A DNA stretch of 59,612 nucleotides from Streptococcus sp. HMSC072G04 (lineage in GTDB: Bacteria > Bacillota > Bacilli > Lactobacillales > Streptococcaceae): contig NZ_KV812044.1 of NCBI RefSeq assembly GCF_001813295.1, positions 48,342-107,953 on the forward strand, given 5' to 3'. Made by a program: the position numbers and the translations under genes. Positions 18,314 through 26,626 of this stretch are shown in pieces. Position 1 is the first letter of the stretch, and each line of letters starts with the position of its first letter. The notes under the pieces were generated by a model that searched no databases, had not been told where the DNA came from, and worked only from the letters and a program-made list of their open reading frames with translations.

Positions 18314-19051
18314 CTACATCTTCTCCACCTCCTTCATTTTTTCTTGATTCATTTCTTGACGCAGCTGGGCCAATTGATTAGACAAGGACACCAACAATTC
18401 GGTTTGCAACTTTTGAATTTCCAGTAAATCCGTCTGGTCTTGCTGAACCATATGATCAATCTTCGTATGCAGTAAGCGAATTTCTCTTTCCGACTCCATA
18501 TTGACGTTAAAGTCATTTCGCGCTTGCAGGCGATCATAATCTGCTGCCCTGTTTTGGCTCATCATGATCAAAGGAGCTTGAATCGCCGCAATAGTAGAAA
18601 GCGCAAGATTGAGCAAGATGAACGGATAAGGATCAAAATTCAAGCCAAAAGGATGCAGGACATTGATCAGCATCCAAATAGCCATCATCAGGATAAAACT
18701 AATGATAAAAGTCCATGAACCACCAAAGCGTGCAACCGAATCCGCCACCCGCTGACCGAAGGTATAGCTGGCTGTCAAGCGGTCTTCAACGTTAAAGGGA
18801 CGCTCGCTTTCAGGCATGACAGCTGTTACCTGCTGTTTAATGGCTTCGTTTTTATCATTGGCACGATCAATAATCTGACCTAGATAATCCATACAATATT
18901 GGCTCAAATTTTTATACGTGATAAAATCATCCATTTGACTTTCAGGATAGGAAGTCTTGAGCATCTGTTGAATACTATGGTCTAGATCTGCGATCAAAGC
19001 CCCCTGACCATCCTCGTATTCTTTCCCATCGATGATGTCTATTTTCAGCAT
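18314..19051 (-). CDS. DUF1003 membrane protein
   Basis: The protein of about 245 residues has a hydrophilic N-terminal half and then two closely spaced hydrophobic segments in the DUF1003 core, recognisable by VADSVARFGGSWTFI, MLINVLHPFGLNFDPYPFILLNL and MSQNRAADYDR. A C-terminal helical stretch of about 60 residues, probably coiled coil, follows. The function of DUF1003 proteins is not established. I place the start at 19051 because GAAAGGAAA precedes that ATG; two earlier in-frame Met codons lack a ribosome binding site. Confidence 0.8.
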   Translation of the reverse strand: MLKIDIIDGKEYEDGQGALIADLDHSIQQMLKTSYPESQMDDFITYKNLSQYCMDYLGQIIDRANDKNEAIKQQVTAVMPESERPFNVEDRLTASYTFGQRVADSVARFGGSWTFIISFILMMAIWMLINVLHPFGLNFDPYPFILLNLALSTIAAIQAPLIMMSQNRAADYDRLQARNDFNVNMESEREIRLLHTKIDHMVQQDQTDLLEIQKLQTELLVSLSNQLAQLRQEMNQEKMKEVEKM

Positions 19052-19121
19052 TGAGTTTCCTTTCATAGTTTTTAGGAGCAAATATAAAAGTTAAAAACGC
19101 CTAATGGCGTTTTTACGTCTA

Positions 19122-20468
19122 TTAAGGTTTGATACGATGCAACATACGTGGGAATGGAATGGCTTCACGGATGTGTTTAGTACCAGCTGCGAAAGTGACC
19201 ATCCGTTCAATCCCAATACCAAATCCACCGTGTGGAACTGTACCGTATTTACGAAGGTCAAGGTAGAATTCATACTCTGTCCGATCCATGCCAAGAGATT
19301 CCATCTTCGCAACAAGAGCGTCGTAGTCTTCCTCACGCATTGAACCACCGATGATTTCTCCGTAGCCTTCTGGTGCGAGCAAGTCGGCACAAAGCACGCG
19401 GTCTGGGTTACCAGGAACTGGCTTCATGTAGAAGGCCTTGATGTCAGCTGGATAGTTGATCACGAAGGTTGGCACACCAAAGTGGTTTGAAATCCATGTT
19501 TCATGTGGTGAACCGAAGTCGTCTCCATGTTCCAAATGCTCATAATCCGCATCTTCATCGTTTTCATGCTCTTGCAAGAGATCAATCGCTTCATCGTAAG
19601 TGATGCGTTTGAATGGTTCAGCAATGTAGCGTTTCAAGAGCTCCGTATCACGCTCCAATGTTTCCAAGGCTTGAGGAGCACGATCCAAAACACCTTGAAG
19701 AAGAGCTTTGACATATGCTTCTTGCAAGTCAAGTGATTCATCATGTGTCAAGTAAGAGTACTCAGCGTCCATCATCCAGAACTCAGTCAAGTGACGGCGA
19801 GTCTTAGATTTTTCAGCACGGAATACTGGACCAAAGTCAAAGACGCGACCAAGGGCCATTGCACCAGCTTCAAGATAAAGCTGACCTGATTGGCTCAAGT
19901 AGGCTGGTGTTCCAAAGTAGTCTGTTTCAAACAGTTCAGTTGAATCTTCCGCCGCATTTCCTGAAAGAATTGGACTATCAAACTTCATGAAACCGTTCTT
20001 ATCGAAGAACTCATAAGTTGCATAGATAATAGCATTACGGATTTGCATGACAGCGACTTGTTTACGTGAACGCAACCACAAGTGGCGGTTATCCATCAAG
20101 AAGTCTGTCCCGTGTTCTTTTGGAGTGATTGGGTAATCTTGAGATTCACCGATGACTTCGATGTCCGTAATATCCAATTCGTAACCAAATTTAGAACGCT
20201 CGTCTTCTTTGACAATACCAGTCACAAACACTGATGTTTCTTGGCTCAAGCGTTTGATGGTGTCAAATTTTTCAAGACCCACTTCTTCTCCGAATTTTTC
20301 GATAAAGTTTGGTTTGAAAGCTACACCTTGGAAAAAGGCAGTTCCGTCACGCAATTGCAAGAAAGCAATTTTTCCTTTACCTGATTTATTGGCCACCCAA
20401 GCACCGATGGTCACTTCTTGACCAACATAGTCTTTTACTTCGATGATAGTAATCCGTTTTGTCATCAT
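19122..20468 (-). CDS. asnS: Asparaginyl-tRNA synthetase
   Basis: AsnS charges tRNA-Asn with asparagine. This class II synthetase of 447-448 residues has an N-terminal OB-fold anticodon-binding domain (about 1-110, with [21 protein letters not shown]), motif 2 [22 protein letters not shown] (about 216-237), and motif 3 [11 protein letters not shown] near the C-terminus (about 415-425). The length is normal. Either of two adjacent Met codons may be the start; AAGGAAG is upstream. No T-box leader is visible upstream. Confidence 0.97.
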   Translation of the reverse strand: MMTKRITIIEVKDYVGQEVTIGAWVANKSGKGKIAFLQLRDGTAFFQGVAFKPNFIEKFGEEVGLEKFDTIKRLSQETSVFVTGIVKEDERSKFGYELDITDIEVIGESQDYPITPKEHGTDFLMDNRHLWLRSRKQVAVMQIRNAIIYATYEFFDKNGFMKFDSPILSGNAAEDSTELFETDYFGTPAYLSQSGQLYLEAGAMALGRVFDFGPVFRAEKSKTRRHLTEFWMMDAEYSYLTHDESLDLQEAYVKALLQGVLDRAPQALETLERDTELLKRYIAEPFKRITYDEAIDLLQEHENDEDADYEHLEHGDDFGSPHETWISNHFGVPTFVINYPADIKAFYMKPVPGNPDRVLCADLLAPEGYGEIIGGSMREEDYDALVAKMESLGMDRTEYEFYLDLRKYGTVPHGGFGIGIERMVTFAAGTKHIREAIPFPRMLHRIKP

Positions 20469-20575
20469 TCATCTTCCTTTTCTCGTTAAACTTGTCCGAA
20501 GACATTATCTTCTTAATTGTATCATAAAAAGGCTTTCAGTGCTAGATTCTACCTGTGAAAACCAGATATTTTTTA

Positions 20576-20610
20576 AAGAAAAAGATCCTCAGCTCATTAC
20601 TAAGGATCTT
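20576..20610 (-). terminator. Terminator of the aminotransferase operon
   Basis: AAGATCCT pairs with AGGATCTT across a 13-nt loop. On the minus strand it runs into TTTTTC just after the aminotransferase stop codon. Confidence 0.75.
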
Positions 20611-20616
20611 ACGATT

Positions 20617-21795
20617 TTATTTTTCCATAAAGGCCTTGAGTCGGCGAACAGCTTCTTTAAGGGTATCCAAATCCGTCGCATAAGACAAGCGAACATTTTC
20701 AGGGGCACCAAAGCCAGCTCCTGTTACTAAAGCAACCTCTGCTTCTTCTAAAATTGCTGTGGTAAATTCCGTCACATCCGTATAGCCCTTCATCTCCATG
20801 GCCTTCTTGACATTTGGGAAGAGATAGAATGCTCCTTGAGGTTTGATGGCTTCAAAACCAGGCACTTCATTCAACAAAGGATAAATAGTATTCAAACGCT
20901 CTTCAAAAGCCTGACGCATGATCTCAATAGAAGATTGATCTCCTGTGAGGGCTTCGATTGCGGCATATTGGGAAACGGTTGTTAAGTTGGATGTTGTTTG
21001 GCTAATCACCTTGGCCATAGCTCCGATAATCTCAGGATCTCCTACAGCAAAACCAACCCGCCAACCAGTCATAGCATAGGTTTTAGAAACTCCATTAATC
21101 ACGATAGTTTGCTTGCGAATCGCTTCTGATAAGCTAGAAATAGGCGTAAAGGTATTGCCATTGTAGACCAATCGCCCATAGATATCGTCTGCCAAAATCA
21201 AGATATCATTCTCAACAGCCCAATTTCCAATTGCTTCGAGCTCTTCTTTACTGTAGATCATTCCTGTTGGATTGGATGGCGAATTCAGCAAGACCACCTT
21301 GGTCTTGTCTGTCCGTGCTGCTTCCAGTTGCTCTACCGTTGCCTTGAAGTGATTTTCTTCTGTTGTTTGGAAAGTAACAGGTGTGCCTTCTACCATCTTA
21401 ACCTGGTCTACATAAGAAACCCAGCAAGGGGTTGGAATGATGACTTCATCACCTGGATTGATGACAGAAGTAAAGAAGGCATAGAGGATAAACTTAGCAC
21501 CAGTACCAACCACAACCTCATTACGGTTCACTGCATAGCCATAAAATCCCTTCATATAGTCACTAATGGCATCCTTCAATTCTGGAAGTCCAGATGCAAC
21601 CGTATAAAAGCTAGCGCGACCATCCTCGATCGATGCGACTGCTGCTTCTTGAATATTTTTTGGAGTCGCAAAGTCAGGTTGACCCAGGGTCAAACTCAAG
21701 ATATCACGACCTTCTGCTGCCAAAGCTTTGGCACGCGCATTTGCAGCCAAGGTCACACTTTCTTCCATTTCCAATACACGATTTGATAATTTCAT
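20617..21795 (-). CDS. Pyridoxal-phosphate aspartate-type aminotransferase
   Basis: This 392-residue class I aminotransferase of the AspB/AspC type probably interconverts aspartate and 2-oxoglutarate with oxaloacetate and glutamate. The PLP lysine lies in NGVSKTYAMTGWRVGF (about residue 233). The substrate-binding Arg is in NVRLSYAT (about 370), and LNSPSNPTG (about 170) contacts the cofactor. A GAGGAGGAAAT ribosome binding site precedes the start. The DUF5590 gene lies 16 bp upstream in the same operon, and asnS follows, so aspartate production and asparaginyl-tRNA synthesis are neighbours. Confidence 0.93.
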   Translation of the reverse strand: MKLSNRVLEMEESVTLAANARAKALAAEGRDILSLTLGQPDFATPKNIQEAAVASIEDGRASFYTVASGLPELKDAISDYMKGFYGYAVNRNEVVVGTGAKFILYAFFTSVINPGDEVIIPTPCWVSYVDQVKMVEGTPVTFQTTEENHFKATVEQLEAARTDKTKVVLLNSPSNPTGMIYSKEELEAIGNWAVENDILILADDIYGRLVYNGNTFTPISSLSEAIRKQTIVINGVSKTYAMTGWRVGFAVGDPEIIGAMAKVISQTTSNLTTVSQYAAIEALTGDQSSIEIMRQAFEERLNTIYPLLNEVPGFEAIKPQGAFYLFPNVKKAMEMKGYTDVTEFTTAILEEAEVALVTGAGFGAPENVRLSYATDLDTLKEAVRRLKAFMEK

Positions 21796-21811
21796 ATTTC
21801 CTCCTCAAATC

Positions 21812-22285
21812 TTAAAAAACACCAATGACTTTCCCAGTCTTGAAATCTACCACATAATAAGAGCTCCCAGCCTTGACTTCCCAGATCGGTTTGCCTTTAA
21901 AGCGACCAAAAGTTACACGATCAATCGCGTCCTGACTCTTCTCTTTGACGACAGAAGCTGCCTCTTTGGAACTAACTCCTTCTTTCAAAGGGTAGGTATA
22001 GACTGCATCATCCGCCTGCGCCACCAAAACCGCTAGTTCTTGCCCCTCTTGGTCCTTGCCAATAAAGGAAAGATAGGCTTCTTTGCCATGAAAGAAACTC
22101 TCCGTCTCAATAGTAGCAATCGAAGAGTGAGACAGAGCTATTTTTCTTGCTTGTGCCATTTGATCCTGCATGCGATCAGAAGTTTTTTCAGCAAGAAATA
22201 GCCAAGAAAAAAGGACCGTCAACACTAAGATACAGATTCCTATTATATGTTGCCATACTATAAAAAGATTATTTTTCTGTTTCAC
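21812..22285 (-). CDS. DUF5590 (YpmB-like) membrane-anchored protein
   Basis: This protein of about 157 residues has one N-terminal transmembrane segment (about 8-30) and an extracellular domain with two PepSY-like repeats. The second ends in WEVKAGSSYYVVDFKTGKV, as in YpmB/DUF5590 proteins. Its role is unknown. The start is uncertain. The frame is open to 22309. GTG at 22285 lies six bases after a TATAAT sequence, which would give a leaderless mRNA, whereas GTG at 22300 has AGGTGG upstream. It is cotranscribed with the aminotransferase. Confidence 0.75.
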   Translation of the reverse strand: MKQKNNLFIVWQHIIGICILVLTVLFSWLFLAEKTSDRMQDQMAQARKIALSHSSIATIETESFFHGKEAYLSFIGKDQEGQELAVLVAQADDAVYTYPLKEGVSSKEAASVVKEKSQDAIDRVTFGRFKGKPIWEVKAGSSYYVVDFKTGKVIGVF

Positions 22286-22382
22286 TCCCTCATTATACAC
22301 CAAAGCCACCTAGAATTCTATAGATTTTCAAGAAAGAATTGTTACTAATATTTCATACCTGTTACAATGTTTTAGTATAAAA

Positions 22383-22397
22383 TTGTTTGATAAACAA
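22383..22397. promoter_or_regulatory. Palindrome upstream of the MarR gene (possible operator)
   Basis: TTGTTT-GAT-AAACAA is a perfect inverted repeat in the 207-bp AT-rich spacer between the DUF5590 and MarR genes. MarR proteins commonly bind such palindromes and repress their own gene, but it lies about 105 bp before the promoter, so this assignment is tentative. Confidence 0.3.
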
Positions 22398-22501
22398 ACT
22401 AAAATTAACACCTTTGCTATCATTTGTTCATAGTTTAATAAATTTGTCACAATTTTGTAACTAATTTGAAAATAAAATTAAACGACAGAAATACTATTTA
22501 T

Positions 22502-22510
22502 TGATAAAAT
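22502..22510 (+). promoter_or_regulatory. Extended -10 promoter of the MarR gene
   Basis: TGATAAAAT carries the TGn extension and ends six bases before the ATG, so transcription should begin at or beside the start codon. No ribosome binding site is present. Confidence 0.6.
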
Positions 22511-22516
22511 ATAGAT

Positions 22517-22963
22517 ATGGAAAATTTAAAGAGATTATTCAAAGAAGCAAACGTAGATTTAAAAACCATGATCGTCTTCCACAAGGCAGAACGATTGATC
22601 CGTGCGTCTGAGGCTCATATCTTTAAAAAGCACCAGTTGACACCAACTCAATTCTCTGTACTTGAGACCTTGTACAGCAAAGGCGATCTTCGCATTCAAG
22701 ATCTGATTGATAGCATTCTTGCGACCTCTGGAAATATGACTGTGGTTATTCGCAATATGGTCCGCGATGGTTGGATTACACGCGAAACCGATCCAGAAGA
22801 CCGCCGTGCTTATCTTGTATCTATTACAGATGCCGGTCGTAAAAAGATCGAAGAAGCTCTTCCAGATCATATCAAAAATATTCAACGCTTGATGCAAGTC
22901 TTTAATAGTGGCGAGCAAGCTGAGTTGACAGAACTCTTGAAGAAATTCAAACATATCGCCTAA
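22517..22963 (+). CDS. MarR family transcriptional regulator
   Basis: This 148-residue winged-helix regulator has the recognition region LRIQDLIDSILATSGNMTVVIRNMVRDGWI (about 53-82) and the wing signature DPEDRRAYLVSITDAG (about 86-101), both standard for MarR dimers. Ligand and target genes are unknown. The ATG is preceded not by a ribosome binding site but by an extended -10 box six bases away, which suggests a leaderless mRNA. It is monocistronic, with a terminator directly after it. A palindrome upstream could be an operator. Confidence 0.9.
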   Translation: MENLKRLFKEANVDLKTMIVFHKAERLIRASEAHIFKKHQLTPTQFSVLETLYSKGDLRIQDLIDSILATSGNMTVVIRNMVRDGWITRETDPEDRRAYLVSITDAGRKKIEEALPDHIKNIQRLMQVFNSGEQAELTELLKKFKHIA

Positions 22964-22986
22964 GCCTACTGCTCAAGACGATTCTG

Positions 22987-23014
22987 ACTCCAAAATCCTC
23001 TATTTTGGAGTTTT
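22987..23014 (+). terminator. Terminator of the MarR gene
   Basis: ACTCCAAAAT and ATTTTGGAGT form a perfect 10-bp stem with a 5-nt loop, followed by TTTT. Confidence 0.82.
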
Positions 23015-23045
23015 CATCGTGCATTCTCTTTATCTAACAGATCAA

Positions 23046-23079
23046 AAAAATATTCCTGACGCTTCTCAGGAATATTTTT
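23046..23079 (-). terminator. Terminator of yaaA (bidirectional)
   Basis: AAAAATATTCCTGA pairs with TCAGGAATATTTTT over 14 bp. T-runs follow on both strands, so it can stop yaaA transcripts and any readthrough from the MarR gene. Confidence 0.85.
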
Positions 23080-23081
23080 AT

Positions 23082-23807
23082 TTATTCTTTCACAAAGATC
23101 CATTCTTTCTCTTGCGATAAATCCTCACGATAAGAGAAACCTGCTACTTCTAGTGATTTCAGATCTTCTAGATGGGTGATTTCTTCCTTCATCATGGCTG
23201 TCACCATGGCCCCACGTGCTTTCTTTGAAATCGTTGAGTGAATCTTTAGTGTCCCACCACGATTCTCCATGAATTTGATCCGAATCATTCGCTCACGAAT
23301 GGCTTTTGAAAAGACCTGTTCAAACTCAGAAGACAAAAGAGATAAGATCTGCTCCTCACCTTCTACTGCCTGATCATAGTCCTCTTTCCAGAGTACCTTT
23401 AGAGATTTTCCAGCTGGTTTTAGCTTCATCATAAAATCCAAGCGATGGGGAGCAATCGCTTCATAGGCAGGTAGTACACCGTATAAAGCAGTCGTGATCA
23501 ACAAATGTTCCTGCAGATAAGCCTGCTCTTTTTCGGATAAGTCTTGACGCTCGATACTACGATACATAAGGCCATCAAACAGTTCCAAAGCAGGATAGGT
23601 TTTAGCACTCCCAGCTAACAAAGCCTCAATTCTTTCTTTTTCTACTTGAGCTCTTTCCTCTGAGATCCCGTAAAAGGTCGCTAATTCTTCTAGGGAGAAT
23701 GCCTTCAAAGCTTGGAGGATGGTTTTTGTGTTCTCTGACAAGGGTTGGGGCTCGACGATACGAGCCTGTTCGTTCAGTTCTTTGGCGGATGGAATTAATA
23801 GTTTCAT
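23082..23807 (-). CDS. yaaA: YaaA family peroxide stress protein
   Basis: This 241-residue protein belongs to the YaaA/DUF328 family. In Escherichia coli it lowers free iron under peroxide stress and binds DNA. Recognisable segments are the N-terminal LLIPSAKEL, the central GLMYRSI and YGVLPAYEAIAPHRLDFMMKLK, and the late SKKARGAMVTAMM. The length is close to family norm. The ATG has no ribosome binding site; TGGTACAAT ends six bases before it, implying a leaderless mRNA. It is divergent from the DUF1836 gene, and only 66 bp separate the two start codons. Confidence 0.9.
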   Translation of the reverse strand: MKLLIPSAKELNEQARIVEPQPLSENTKTILQALKAFSLEELATFYGISEERAQVEKERIEALLAGSAKTYPALELFDGLMYRSIERQDLSEKEQAYLQEHLLITTALYGVLPAYEAIAPHRLDFMMKLKPAGKSLKVLWKEDYDQAVEGEEQILSLLSSEFEQVFSKAIRERMIRIKFMENRGGTLKIHSTISKKARGAMVTAMMKEEITHLEDLKSLEVAGFSYREDLSQEKEWIFVKE

Positions 23808-23813
23808 AGGTCT

Positions 23814-23822
23814 ATTGTACCA
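23814..23822 (-). promoter_or_regulatory. Extended -10 promoter of yaaA
   Basis: Read on the minus strand, TGGTACAAT ends six bases before the yaaA ATG. The -35 region is weak and falls over the -35 box of the divergent DUF1836 promoter. Confidence 0.6.
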
Positions 23823-23838
23823 TATTTTTCAAATTTTC

Positions 23839-23867
23839 TTGACAGGAGTTTTTATAAATGTTATTAT
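23839..23867 (+). promoter_or_regulatory. Promoter of the DUF1836 gene
   Basis: A consensus -35 TTGACA and -10 TATTAT (with TGT extension) are separated by 17 bp. The -10 ends only six bases before the ATG, so the transcript should begin at the start codon. Confidence 0.75.
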
Positions 23868-23873
23868 CTAGTT

Positions 23874-24374
23874 ATGAAAACTAGATTAAAGAAAGGTGAA
23901 GATTTCGTGTCCACTTTTTCCTATCCAACGTGGGAGCAACTGCCTGAGCTAGACCTCTATCTCGATCAGGTCCTTCTTTATGTCAATAAAACCTGTGCAC
24001 CTGTTCTCTCTTCTTCAGAAAAGGGCTTGACGGCTGCCATGATCAACAATTACGTAAAACATGGTTATGTCGAAAAACCAGATAAGAAGAAATACCAGCG
24101 TAGACAGGTAGCTCGCTTGATTGCTATTACAACATTAAAAACGGTCTTTTCTATTCAGGAGATCGCTTCTACCTTAAATTTCTTGCAGGACCAGGCGAGT
24201 TCAGATCTTCTCTATAATAGCTTTGTCGCTTATCTCAATGAGCAAAAAGAGCCGATCGCTCCCATCATTCGCTCTGCCTGTCAGACAGTTCAACTTTATC
24301 TTGAAACCCTATCTTATATTCAACCAGTAAAAACGGAGGAAGAAACTGATGAATTACACCATGAAACTAAGTAA
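23874..24374 (+). CDS. DUF1836 domain protein, probable DNA-binding regulator
   Basis: This 166-residue protein has the DUF1836 layout. LTAAMINNYVKHGYVEKPDKKKYQRRQVARLI (about residues 50-82) resembles a MerR-like helix-turn-helix with a wing, and an all-helical C-terminal half follows. The family is usually described as a putative transcriptional regulator; its targets are unknown. The start follows a consensus promoter by six bases with no ribosome binding site, pointing to a leaderless mRNA. The hemolysin III-like gene overlaps its end by 26 bp and is coexpressed. Confidence 0.82.
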   Translation: MKTRLKKGEDFVSTFSYPTWEQLPELDLYLDQVLLYVNKTCAPVLSSSEKGLTAAMINNYVKHGYVEKPDKKKYQRRQVARLIAITTLKTVFSIQEIASTLNFLQDQASSDLLYNSFVAYLNEQKEPIAPIIRSACQTVQLYLETLSYIQPVKTEEETDELHHETK

Positions 24375-24996
24375 AAAATTATCCTTTGGAGAAGAGATCG
24401 CCAATAGCGTAACCCACGCTATTGGCGCCCTTCTCATGTTGATCTTACTTCCAATTTCAGCAGTCTATAGCTTTGAGCAACACGGTCTGCTCAGTGCTTT
24501 TGGGACTTCTATCTTTGTGATCAGTCTCTTTTTGATGTTTCTGTCTTCGACTGTCTACCATGCCATGTCTTACGATTCGCCTCAAAAGTATGTACTTCGC
24601 ATTATCGACCATTCAATGATCTACATTGCGATCGCAGGTAGTTACACACCAGTCGTCCTTACCTTGATGAACAACTGGATGGGCTACAGCATTATCTTGA
24701 TCCAATGGGGGACCACCATCTTTGGTATTCTCTACAAAATCTTTGCCAAAAAAGTCAATGAAAAGTTCAGCCTCGCTCTTTACTTGATCATGGGCTGGTT
24801 AGTCATCTTTATTATTCCCCAAATCGTTAGCCAAACCAATCCGATCTTCTGGGGTCTCATGCTCATGGGCGGCCTGTGCTACACGGTTGGAGCTGGCTTT
24901 TATGCTAAGAAAAAACCGTATTTCCACATGATTTGGCACCTCTTCATCCTGGCAGCTTCTGCTCTTCAGTATTTAGCCATCGTTTACTTTATGTGA
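24349..24996 (+). CDS. Hemolysin III family (PAQR-like) membrane protein
   Basis: This 215-residue protein has seven hydrophobic segments and the hemolysin III/TrhA signature: NSVTHAIGA in the first helix, SSTVYHAMS and RIIDHSMIYIAIAGSYTP in the middle, and HMIWHLFILAAS near the end. The conserved Ser, His and Asp residues form the metal site of PAQR proteins. In other bacteria members affect membrane energetics or lipid homeostasis; haemolysis is not assured. GGAGGAAG precedes the start, which lies inside the end of the DUF1836 gene. Confidence 0.9.
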   Translation: MNYTMKLSKKLSFGEEIANSVTHAIGALLMLILLPISAVYSFEQHGLLSAFGTSIFVISLFLMFLSSTVYHAMSYDSPQKYVLRIIDHSMIYIAIAGSYTPVVLTLMNNWMGYSIILIQWGTTIFGILYKIFAKKVNEKFSLALYLIMGWLVIFIIPQIVSQTNPIFWGLMLMGGLCYTVGAGFYAKKKPYFHMIWHLFILAASALQYLAIVYFM

Positions 24997-25003
24997 TACG
25001 CTC

Positions 25004-25027
25004 ACCACTCTTCGGAGTGGTTTTTTT
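25004..25027 (+). terminator. Terminator of the DUF1836-hemolysin III operon
   Basis: ACCACTC and GAGTGGT pair around a TTCG tetraloop, followed by seven T residues. Confidence 0.9.
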
Positions 25028-25074
25028 GTGATTTTTTCTGTACAATAGTAAAAAACTGTATGGGGACAGTCAGG

Positions 25075-26376
25075 ATGAAGACAAGCAAATACCAAGAAAT
25101 CATTCATGTACTAAAAAAAGCCATTCAAGATGGAGAACTGGAAACCGGAGAGAAAATTCCCTCTGTTCGTCAATTAGCCAGTCAATTTTCTTGTAGTAAG
25201 GACACGGTGCAACGAGCCTTGCTGGACTTGACTTACCAGCACTTCCTCTATGCTAAGCCTCAAAGTGGCTACTATGTTTTGGAGCAAGCACCTGATCAAC
25301 ATGAAGATCTTCCACTAAAATTAGAGAAAGAACGCAACCAGGCTTTCGAGAACTTCCGGACCTGTATCAATGAAACCTTGATTGGACGGGAGAATTATCT
25401 CTTCAATAACTTTTCGGACCAAGCAGGCTTACTAGAAGTACGCCAATCCATTCAAGGCTTATTGAAGGAAGAAGGGATTTATACGACTGCGGATCAGATT
25501 GTTTTGACTGCTGGTACTCAGCAGGCGCTTAATATCCTTAGCCAGATTGACTTTCCCAATAAAAAATCGCAGATCTTGATCGAGCAACCGACTTATCATC
25601 GGATGAACCAACTCTTAGATTCGCAGCAACTTGCCTACCGTACCATTCAACGTAATTTAACGGGGATTGATCTCGAGGAACTTGAAGAGATTTTCAAAAG
25701 TGGCCATATCAAATTCTTCTACACGATCCCCCGTTTTCACTATCCGCTTGGTCATAGCTATTCGACCAAGCAGAAAGAAGCGATCTTGCAACTAGCTGAC
25801 CAATATGATATCTACCTTGTTGAGGACGACTATTTGGGAGATCTTGATGGCAGTAATGCTCCATCTTTTCATTATTTGGATCAAAAGAACCGAGTCATCT
25901 ATATCAAATCTTTTTCGACCAATCTCTTTTCTGCTCTTCGCATCACTTCCATGATTCTTCCCCAAGCCCTTCTAAAGTCGGTCTTGACCTATAAGACGAT
26001 TCTGGACTATGATAGCAATCTGATCATGCAAAAGGCCTTGAGTCTCTACATTGATAACGGTATGTATCTGACCAATAAAAAGCGACTCCTAGCCAGAAAA
26101 AAAGAGGAAGAAGCCAGTCTAAAGACCTTAATGGTCCAGTCTCCTCTTCTCCCTCATCTGACCCTGACCCACGATGGGATCCTACTAGATCTTCATCAGG
26201 TCAAATCTCTTGCTGCCTTAAAACACAGTGGACTCCCGCTTGATTTCTTTGAAGCAGCCTACATCGCTTCTTGTCCTTATCAACTCGCCAAGATCAAATC
26301 TGCAGATGTGGCCAATGTTTTACCAAAACTGACGACTTTTTTTGACTTGAATGTCGAGAATTGTTCATATATATAA
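25075..26376 (+). CDS. MocR family regulator (GntR winged helix fused to aminotransferase fold)
   Basis: The N-terminal winged helix (about residues 1-70) contains EKIPSVRQLASQFSCSKDTVQRAL. The remainder is a PLP-dependent aminotransferase-type domain with FHYPLGHSYS (about 220), VEDDYLGDLDG (about 255) and the likely PLP lysine in IYIKSFSTNLFSALR (about 283). MocR proteins sense PLP or amino-compound ligands and usually regulate a nearby vitamin B6, GABA or transport gene. None is adjacent here, so the target is unknown. Either of two in-frame starts is possible (25060 or 25075); neither has a strong ribosome binding site, and a TACAAT box lies at 25041-25046. Confidence 0.88.
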   Translation: MKTSKYQEIIHVLKKAIQDGELETGEKIPSVRQLASQFSCSKDTVQRALLDLTYQHFLYAKPQSGYYVLEQAPDQHEDLPLKLEKERNQAFENFRTCINETLIGRENYLFNNFSDQAGLLEVRQSIQGLLKEEGIYTTADQIVLTAGTQQALNILSQIDFPNKKSQILIEQPTYHRMNQLLDSQQLAYRTIQRNLTGIDLEELEEIFKSGHIKFFYTIPRFHYPLGHSYSTKQKEAILQLADQYDIYLVEDDYLGDLDGSNAPSFHYLDQKNRVIYIKSFSTNLFSALRITSMILPQALLKSVLTYKTILDYDSNLIMQKALSLYIDNGMYLTNKKRLLARKKEEEASLKTLMVQSPLLPHLTLTHDGILLDLHQVKSLAALKHSGLPLDFFEAAYIASCPYQLAKIKSADVANVLPKLTTFFDLNVENCSYI

Positions 26377-26428
26377 ATCAAATAGGTTTTCTTTAATTCT
26401 TATTAGTTAGAATAATTCAATATTATCT

Positions 26429-26566
26429 GAAACATTCCGCCGTGAAAAAAGTGCCTGAAACTTAATGGTTTCAGGCACTCGGAATTATTGAGACCTCAGG
26501 CTCAATAATTAGTCATGAAACTTCGTAGAAGTTCGCTGACGTCCGCATTCACCTAAGGAAAGTTTC
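26429..26566 (+). repeat. BOX-like structured repeat, complete copy 3 (138 bp)
   Basis: This copy has the same length and order of parts as 13195-13332. The terminal inverted repeat carries one A-A mismatch. P2 pairs AGTGCCTGAAAC with GTTTCAGGCACT. P3 pairs AATTATTGAG with CTCAATAATT, capped by CC-TCA-GG. P4 pairs ACTTC with GAAGT around GTA. The CGCTGACGTCCG core is identical. It lies between the convergent MocR gene and the small membrane protein gene. Confidence 0.85.
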
Positions 26567-26590
26567 TTAGAAAATATTTTTCCAATCTGA

Positions 26591-26624
26591 AAGCTCGTTT
26601 AGTTAAATACTAGACGAGCTTTTT
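26591..26624 (+). terminator. Terminator after the MocR gene and repeat
   Basis: AGCTCGTTTAGT pairs with ACTAGACGAGCT over 12 bp (one G-T), with a TAAAT loop and a following TTTTT. It is convergent with the small gene at 26627-26875 and may also serve that gene. Confidence 0.75.
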
Positions 26625-26626
26625 AT

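Noticed and set aside
19068..20616. Possible T-box leader for asnS
   Set aside because: No specifier stem or T-box consensus is present upstream of asnS; the spacer contains only ordinary promoter-like AT-rich sequence.
21812..22309. DUF5590 gene as a further member of the leaderless set
   Set aside because: TATAAT does end six bases before GTG 22285, but the TG is not in the extended -10 position, no -35 is seen, and a competing GTG has a ribosome binding site; left as uncertain.
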